Source of the DNA: Phoronis ovalis
Taxonomy: Eukaryota > Phoronida > Phoronidae
Reading direction: 5' to 3'
Length of the DNA stretch: 22,797 nt
Assembly: GCA_028565635.1 (NCBI GenBank)
Contig: JAOXYB010028400.1
Coordinates: 8,598-31,394, forward strand
The translations under genes and the position numbers were made by a program. The notes beneath the pieces were generated by a model. It was not told the origin of the DNA. It saw only the letters and a list, made by a program, of their open reading frames with translations, and made no database searches. Positions 18,901 through 22,797 of the stretch are shown here, piece after piece (positions within the stretch are counted from its first letter, which is position 1; each line of letters starts with the position of its first letter).

Positions 18901-21900
18901 CATAGTTCTGTTTTCAGAAACTATGCACCAAAATTATGAGCCCTTTCTCCAGCCTGATGATCCAGTCAAAGCCATGTGTGTCAGGCCTGACATGATGGAA
19001 GCAGATGAGCTGCATGAGTTTCCAGAATTTTCTAGGTATAAATAAACATAATTGTGGATTTATTCAACCTACATTATTGTCTAATACAGCATCCCTGAAA
19101 TGAAACCAATACAAGTAAAAGGCTATTGTTTTTCATACCATGTCCTTGTTTTTGTGTGTTGTGGAAGTGTGTTTATTATAATTTCTACATTTGAAATCAA
19201 AAACCAGAAACTGTCGAAGATGCTGGCCTGCAATACACTGATTGCAGTAAAAAAAAAGAAAATAGAAGAAGAAAAGGACTTATTAATTCTTATAAAATTT
19301 ACTTGAAATTATAAATTTGAAAGCTTACATGTTTGTCAGAGCTTTTGCTATTCTCACAGCATCTTCATCACCAGCCCTGGTTAAAAGAGATAAAAATCCT
19401 CAATTCTTCATTTCAGAGAACAACAAATGTATCTTGGTCTGCGAAATATAGTCATTACCTTATGGAACCTACGACACAGAGATTTGCTAACTCCAGAAAC
19501 GTGTGCTCCATTTGTTATTTGTCGAGGTTTGGTAAGAGTTCGCTGCATGATGGAGATTGAGCGAATTATACTGTTCCTCACAAGAAAAGGTCTTGTTAAT
19601 ACTGGATTAATGAGAGATATTCCACCTACAGGAATATTACCTCCAGAATGTAATAAGGTTAGATGAATTGTGTACTAGCTGGTATAAAATAATTACTATA
19701 TATGTTGAAATTTTTTTTTTTTTAATTATACATTACATTTACCCAATGTATGTTGTCACTTCAATGTAAAACCCCTTTGGATAGAGTAGCATACTCTGGT
19801 GTTGAAACCCAATTGACTAGAAGCTCTCTTAAAGTGGAATCTGAAAATAAGAACAGTCCTTTCATGAGAACAGATTTGGTACTTATTTTGTAAATAAGGC
19901 TTACAATGCCAGACTGCAGTTAATTTTTTTTTTTTTTTGAAATGTGCCAGTTTGTTTTCAGCAATTTTCTGTACTTTTTTTGTATAAATCTTCTCTATAT
20001 ATTAAATTGTGAGTGATTAGTGTAAATAAAGGCTGTTATTTATGCAGGATAATGTAATAATAATTGGAGCTGGTCCTGCTGGTTTGGGAGCGGCTCGACA
20101 ACTTAAAAATTTTGGTTCAAAGGTGAGTATTGTGTAACTAAAAATGTATAAGTGCAAACTGACAATGTAAAGACACGGCGTAGAGATTTATCTGAAGGTC
20201 ACATTGTGTTCCATGTAAAATTGATTTTTGTGACAAATTTGTGATAACTGTACTGAATTCCTGTGGAAATTATGGATCTTTTAGACTGAGATTGTATACT
20301 AACTGGGTTCATTGTTACATAGGTAACTGTGCTGGAAGCCAGGAGTCGTGTAGGAGGAAGGGTTGAAGATGATTGGAGTCTAGGGGCATGTATTGGTAGA
20401 GGCGCTCAGCTGGTGTACGGCTGTATTAACAATCCAATGACATTACTCTGTGATCAGGTAACATCTATATTAAACATCTTATAATTGCAATTATCTCTGC
20501 CAAATGAAGTGAAATGTATTTCGTCCTTTATGTTCATAAATATTTACTAAATGCATTTTGAGCCATGCTACATGATACTACTAGATATGAATATGATGTG
20601 AATTTTCTATGAAAAATGATCCCATCTAACACATACTTTGAAATATAATTCATTTAACATGATAGCAGGTTCCACTATATTTTAAGCATGATTTTTCAGG
20701 CAAGTCTTGAGCTGAAACATTTGCCACCAGAGTGCACTCTAGTGAATGAGTCAGGAGAGGTTATTTCAGAAGAAACAAGTAAAAGAATAGAGTTTCATTT
20801 TAATGCTTTACTAGATATCGTAGCTGATTGGAGGAAGGACAGAGCTCTGGATGAAGATAAAAAATTAATAGGTAATCTTTCTTTGTATATTATAAGACAG
20901 AAAGTATATAATTATTAAATTTATATTCTCAACTTAAAGTATGATGATGACAACTTGTATACCATCATAAATAGAAGGCATATAACCTTCATAGCAACAT
21001 CTCACAGGCTGAAACTTTAACCCACCTCCCCCTTAACACAACAAAATTTCATGACATTTATATTTATTATGTAATTTTATTGTAATGAGTGGAAAGACAA
21101 TTGAATAATCTAACTTGCATACTGTGAAATTGTTAAGAAGGTATTATATTGTTTTCCAACATCCAAGATGAGAAATGTTATCTTATAATAATTTCTCAGA
21201 CTGTATTAAAATGTTATAATTACAAAAAAAAATTCTGTTTTAGATAAAATACAAGAAATGCACAAACAATTTATAGAAGAATCTCAGTTGGGCTTTTCTG
21301 AAGTATGTAACTTTGAAGAATAATATAATGAGTCTCAATTTTAACTCAAAGTTGAGAAATTTTGTTCTTCATTTGCTTCATTTTTAAAATATTTTCCAAT
21401 TTTTGCTGCGAACAGAAACGACAATAGGAAATACAAGATTTAATGGTTGGCAAATATTTCTAGAATTCCATAAGGAACATTTTTTTTACCCATGGTAAAT
21501 GGTTGACATGATCCTTCAGTTGCCCTTTGTGGAGGGGACTGATAGCTTCATTGTGAATTGTTCATTAAGAACACAGCACCGGGATTCTATAAAGTGTTAC
21601 TCTTCCAATTCCCAAGGAAGAGGGATCACTTTTCTTGAGATTTCTTATCTAGCCTGAAAAATGTTTGCAGTACAGAAAATAGTAAATTAACTTATGCATG
21701 TCTAAGTTTATGCAGTCTTGGGATTTTACTAACCTTTACACTTTTAAGTTTTAAACACAAGAACACCATGATATGGTTTGCGCAATACTTGCATGATATA
21801 TGTAGCTCATTTTCCAGAATGAAATGAAGTTACTGCAGCTTCACATAAGTAACTTAGAATGTACATTGGGTGCTGATCTTAGTCAAGTATCTGCGCTGAA

Positions 21901-22642
21901 TTGGGACCAACATGAAACTTATGCACAGTTTGGTGGTGAAGCGGGAATATTACCAGAAGGCTACTTAGCAGTGTTAACGAGACTTGGAGAAGGCATTGAC
22001 ATTAAACTTAATCAAGAGGTAGAGAATTACTGATGTTATATATTTACTGTTATTGCAAACATATTCAATTCCTATTTGCACCAATTCACTGGATTTGATA
22101 GTTGAGTAATTTAAAAATATACTTAATGATTTATTAAAGATATTAATAGAAAATTCAGGAAACATGCTAAGGGTTATTCTCAGCTAATGATAGCCATGTA
22201 TTAATAGTTGTCAATTCTAAAATTTTAAGTGGAGTTTGTAGTAACATTCTTATATGAAATTCAATTTCTGGTCTTGAAGTTCAAAGTAGTACATGTAATT
22301 AAATAGCTGTAGAGCACTTTCTAAAATATAACTTGACCCCAGAGCATGGTGCAGCATGTAATGGGAGTGTGTAAGATAGTGTACTCATTATCTACATCAG
22401 AAATATGCATAAGGCTTAATTTATTAATCATATTGTTTGTGCTATAGGTGTCTGAAATCAATTATGAAGATGGTACTAGTGTTGCAGTGAAAACTAAAGG
22501 AGGAGAAATGTTCACAGGAACCAAAGTTATTGTAACTGTTCCTCTATCAGTTTTACAACAAAATACAATCAATTTTATACCAGAGCTTCCAGAGTCAAAA
22601 ATTAAAGCAATCAAAAGTTTAGGAGCTGGCATTGTAGAAAAG
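15696..22642 (+). CDS. KDM1B: KDM1B / LSD2 histone H3K4 demethylase, 5' three quarters, 13 coding exons
   Basis: KDM1B is a nuclear flavin amine oxidase that removes methyl groups from H3K4me1/2, making H2O2 and formaldehyde. Joined exons: 15696-15904, 17160-17249, 17697-17919, 18221-18253, 18620-18767, 18918-19035, 19417-19657, 20048-20122, 20323-20457, 20700-20871, 21244-21302, 21818-22018, 22448-22642; 633 codons, all phases compatible. Visible parts: basic N-terminus with RKRP and RQAKKK; C4H2C2 zinc finger (C51, C56, C63, C71, H82, H88, C90, C93); CW zinc finger (C140, C145, C167, C179); SWIRM domain about 243-345; FAD-binding GAGPAG at 361-366; E384 in VLEARSRVGGRV; and K633, equivalent to LSD1 Lys661. 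The zinc fingers and absence of a tower insertion between FAD motif and substrate lobe distinguish it from KDM1A. The human protein is about 820 residues, so the C-terminal catalytic part lies beyond the right edge. The start is the first ATG after the acceptor and matches the human N-terminal length. Confidence 0.95.
15910..16434. mobile_element. Possible MITE-like element with imperfect terminal inverted repeats
   Basis: CATGGTTGCCAAC at 15924-15936 and GTTGGCAACTATG at 16408-16420 are inverted copies with 12 of 13 identical. Outward of them CTTATACACA (15910-15919) faces TGTGATAAG (16426-16434), matching with one gap. The 525-bp interior codes for nothing recognised. No clear target-site duplication is seen, so the identity as a transposon is inferred only. 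Confidence 0.35.
16331..16407. repeat. GCGTGA/CGTGACA cluster with 20-bp period
   Basis: CGTGACA begins at 16361, 16381 and 16401, exactly 20 bp apart. Further CGTG cores begin at 16333 and 16354, and a reverse core lies at 16391-16396. TCACGCA-CAA-TGCGTGA at 16390-16406 is a perfect 7-bp inverted repeat. GCGTG is the AhR/ARNT-type core and ACGTG the HIF-type core, but no binding is implied by sequence alone. Confidence 0.6.
17160..17249 (+). CDS. KDM1B: KDM1B coding exon 2 (90 bp)
   Basis: Residues 70-99: RCTGSGMTSRWYHLSPGEHF then CNDCFDYFYR. It completes the C4H2C2 finger with C71, H82, H88, C90 and C93. Acceptor TTTCAACAG|A, donor GAAG|GTAATC, phase 2 out. Too short for most ORF cut-offs. 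Confidence 0.93.
17250..17696 (+). other. KDM1B intron 2
   Basis: Nothing recognised; the frame upstream of exon 3 is open by chance for about 33 codons. Confidence 0.85.
17697..17919 (+). CDS. KDM1B: KDM1B coding exon 3
   Basis: Residues 100-174. HRDGYAVMIKWKKQW and LPFWVQCTKPECKKWRQL, the first zinc pair and tryptophans of the CW finger, then YQCGM with the third ligand. Acceptor TTTTTTTAG|C, donor AAG|GTAGGT. The in-frame sequence upstream to 17599 is intron. Confidence 0.94.
17920..18220 (+). other. KDM1B intron 3
   Basis: No feature beyond its splice sites. Confidence 0.85.
18221..18253 (+). CDS. KDM1B: KDM1B coding exon 4, 33-nt micro-exon
   Basis: Encodes 11 residues, IKDACDSPEDE, aligning with human DHCSLPEDLR. 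Acceptor TATATTTTAG|ATA, donor GAG|GTAGGT, phase 0 both sides. Its single cysteine (C179) should be the fourth zinc ligand of the CW domain, so skipping keeps the frame but removes the ligand. Confidence 0.82.
18254..18619 (+). other. KDM1B intron 4
   Basis: No feature beyond its splice sites. Confidence 0.85.
18620..18767 (+). CDS. KDM1B: KDM1B coding exon 5
   Basis: Residues 186-234. YWINTLILPPFLKSSPAAPF matches human WWYSMLILPPLLKDSVAAPL; it ends in a polar linker before SWIRM. Acceptor TTTTTACAG|AGA, donor GAAG|GTAAAA, phase 1 out. Confidence 0.92.
18918..19035 (+). CDS. KDM1B: KDM1B coding exon 6, start of SWIRM
   Basis: Residues 235-273. NYEPFLQPDDPVKAMCVRPD then ADELHEFPEFSR, matching human ALCVRPDVMELDELYEFPEYSR. 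Acceptor TTTTCAG|AAA, donor CTAG|GTATAA, phase 2 out. Confidence 0.93.
19036..19416 (+). other. KDM1B intron 6
   Basis: Contains an A-rich patch near 19248-19275; the 68-codon open frame at 19100-19306 has no recognisable similarity. Confidence 0.85.
19417..19657 (+). CDS. KDM1B: KDM1B coding exon 7, SWIRM core
   Basis: Residues 274-354. MYLGLRNIVITLWN, RGLVRVRCMMEIERIILFLT, RKGLVNTGL: the helices of the SWIRM domain. Acceptor CATTTCAG|AGA, donor AAG|GTTAGA, phase 0 out. Confidence 0.94.
19658..20047 (+). other. KDM1B intron 7
   Basis: Two poly-T runs, 13 at 19711-19723 and 14 at 19925-19938. No other feature. Confidence 0.85.
20048..20122 (+). CDS. KDM1B: KDM1B coding exon 8, FAD ADP-binding motif
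   Basis: Residues 355-379, DNVIIIGAGPAGLGAARQL and KNFGSK: a beta-strand plus GxGxxG dinucleotide fold binding the FAD pyrophosphate. Acceptor TTATGCAG|GAT, donor AAG|GTGAGT. Confidence 0.95.
20323..20457 (+). CDS. KDM1B: KDM1B coding exon 9
   Basis: Residues 380-424. VTVLEARSRVGGRV has the FAD-ribose glutamate (E384) and the GGRV arginine loop; GRGAQLVYGCINNP follows, as in LSD2. Acceptor TACATAG|GTA, donor CAG|GTAACA, phase 0. Confidence 0.95.
20700..20871 (+). CDS. KDM1B: KDM1B coding exon 10
   Basis: Residues 425-481. RIEFHFNALLDIVADWRKD matches human RMDFHFNALLDVVSEWRKD. There is no coiled-coil tower here, unlike LSD1. Acceptor TTTTTCAG|GCA, donor ATAG|GTAATC, phase 1 out. Confidence 0.94.
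20872..21243 (+). other. KDM1B intron 10
   Basis: No feature beyond its splice sites. Confidence 0.85.
21244..21302 (+). CDS. KDM1B: KDM1B coding exon 11 (59 bp)
   Basis: Residues 482-501, DKIQEMHKQFIEESQLGFSE, aligning with human EKIEEIYKAFIKESGIQFSE. Acceptor TGTTTTAG|ATA, donor GAA|GTATGT, phase 0 out. Confidence 0.92.
21303..21817 (+). other. KDM1B intron 11
   Basis: No feature beyond its splice sites. Confidence 0.85.
21818..22018 (+). CDS. KDM1B: KDM1B coding exon 12
   Basis: Residues 502-568. LQLHISNLECTLGADLSQVS, NWDQHETYAQFGGEAGILPE, GYLAVLTRLGEGIDI: the substrate-lobe block following the linker helix. Acceptor TTTTCCAG|AAT, donor GAG|GTAGAG, phase 0. Confidence 0.95.
22019..22447 (+). 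other. KDM1B intron 12
   Basis: No feature beyond its splice sites. Confidence 0.85.
22448..22642 (+). CDS. KDM1B: KDM1B coding exon 13, ends at catalytic lysine
   Basis: Residues 569-633. VIVTVPLSVLQQNTINFIPE and SLGAGIVEK. The last codon is the lysine matching LSD1 Lys661, which hydrogen-bonds a water near the flavin N5. Acceptor TGCTATAG|GTG, donor AAG|GTTTGT, phase 0. Confidence 0.94.
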
Positions 22643-22664
22643 GTTTGTATTGCGCTTTAGAAAC

Positions 22665-22797
22665 CTGTACACATGATACACTCCTGTACACATGATACAC
22701 TCCTGTACACATGATAAACTCCTGTACACATGATACACTCCTGTACACATGATACACTCCTGTACACATGATAAACTCCTGTACACATGATACACTC
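22665..22797. repeat. 19-bp minisatellite with 57-bp higher-order period
   Basis: Seven head-to-tail copies of CTGTACACATGATACACTC fill the window to its last base. Units 1, 2, 4, 5 and 7 are identical; units 3 (22703) and 6 (22760) carry the same C-to-A change (GATAAACTC). The pattern is therefore a three-unit, 57-bp repeat. It lies in KDM1B intron 13, starting 22 bp after exon 13, and is cut by the window edge. Confidence 0.97.

Noticed and set aside
19100-19306. 68-codon open frame in KDM1B intron 6
   Set aside because: Lies between two well-matched SWIRM exons whose phases join directly; no similarity.
15696-22642. Identity as KDM1A (LSD1) instead of KDM1B
   Set aside because: LSD1 lacks the C4H2C2 and CW fingers and has a tower insertion; this gene has both fingers and no tower.
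22665-22797. CRISPR-like array
   Set aside because: Units abut directly with no spacers, and the context is an animal intron.

Overview
This is nuclear DNA of an animal, most likely an AT-rich invertebrate (arthropod or similar). Two genes lie head to head. Both are broken into many short exons by GT-AG introns of about 170-1250 bp, and both encode proteins found only in eukaryotes. No bacterial-type operon, CRISPR array, tRNA, rRNA or complete transposon was recognised. The phylum is an inference from intron size, base composition and the degree of similarity to the human proteins as I remember them; the sequence does not prove it.

Left part, minus strand (about 257-14477): the 5' half of VPS13B, the bridge-like lipid-transfer protein of the Golgi mutated in Cohen syndrome. 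I could chain 22 consecutive coding exons with fully compatible phases. They give 2037 codons from the start ATG at 14449 through the chorein domain and into the middle of the rod, and the gene runs off the left edge. One intron needs a GC-AG splice to keep frame (10592-11019). The exon just downstream of it ends in a 46-bp unit repeated in tandem, so its 5' splice site is present three times.

Middle (about 14478-15691): a shared, divergent promoter region with candidate non-coding first exons for each gene, a CACGTG box and two GGCCAT/GCGCCAT (YY1-like) boxes.

Right part, plus strand (15692-22642): the 5' three quarters of KDM1B (LSD2), the FAD-dependent histone H3K4me1/2 demethylase. Thirteen coding exons give 633 codons: basic N-terminus, C4H2C2 zinc finger, CW zinc finger, SWIRM domain, and the first part of the amine-oxidase domain up to the lysine equivalent to LSD1 Lys661. 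The gene runs off the right edge, where a 19-bp tandem repeat with a three-unit (57-bp) higher-order pattern begins 22 bp after the last exon.

The two proteins act in unrelated processes (Golgi lipid transfer and chromatin). The only link visible here is the shared upstream region. I did not find a wholly new biological system. The most unusual structures are the triplicated 5' splice site with hairpins, the GC-AG intron beside it, a decoy copy of a 3' splice site, a possible MITE with a 20-bp-periodic CGTGACA cluster, and the higher-order minisatellite.
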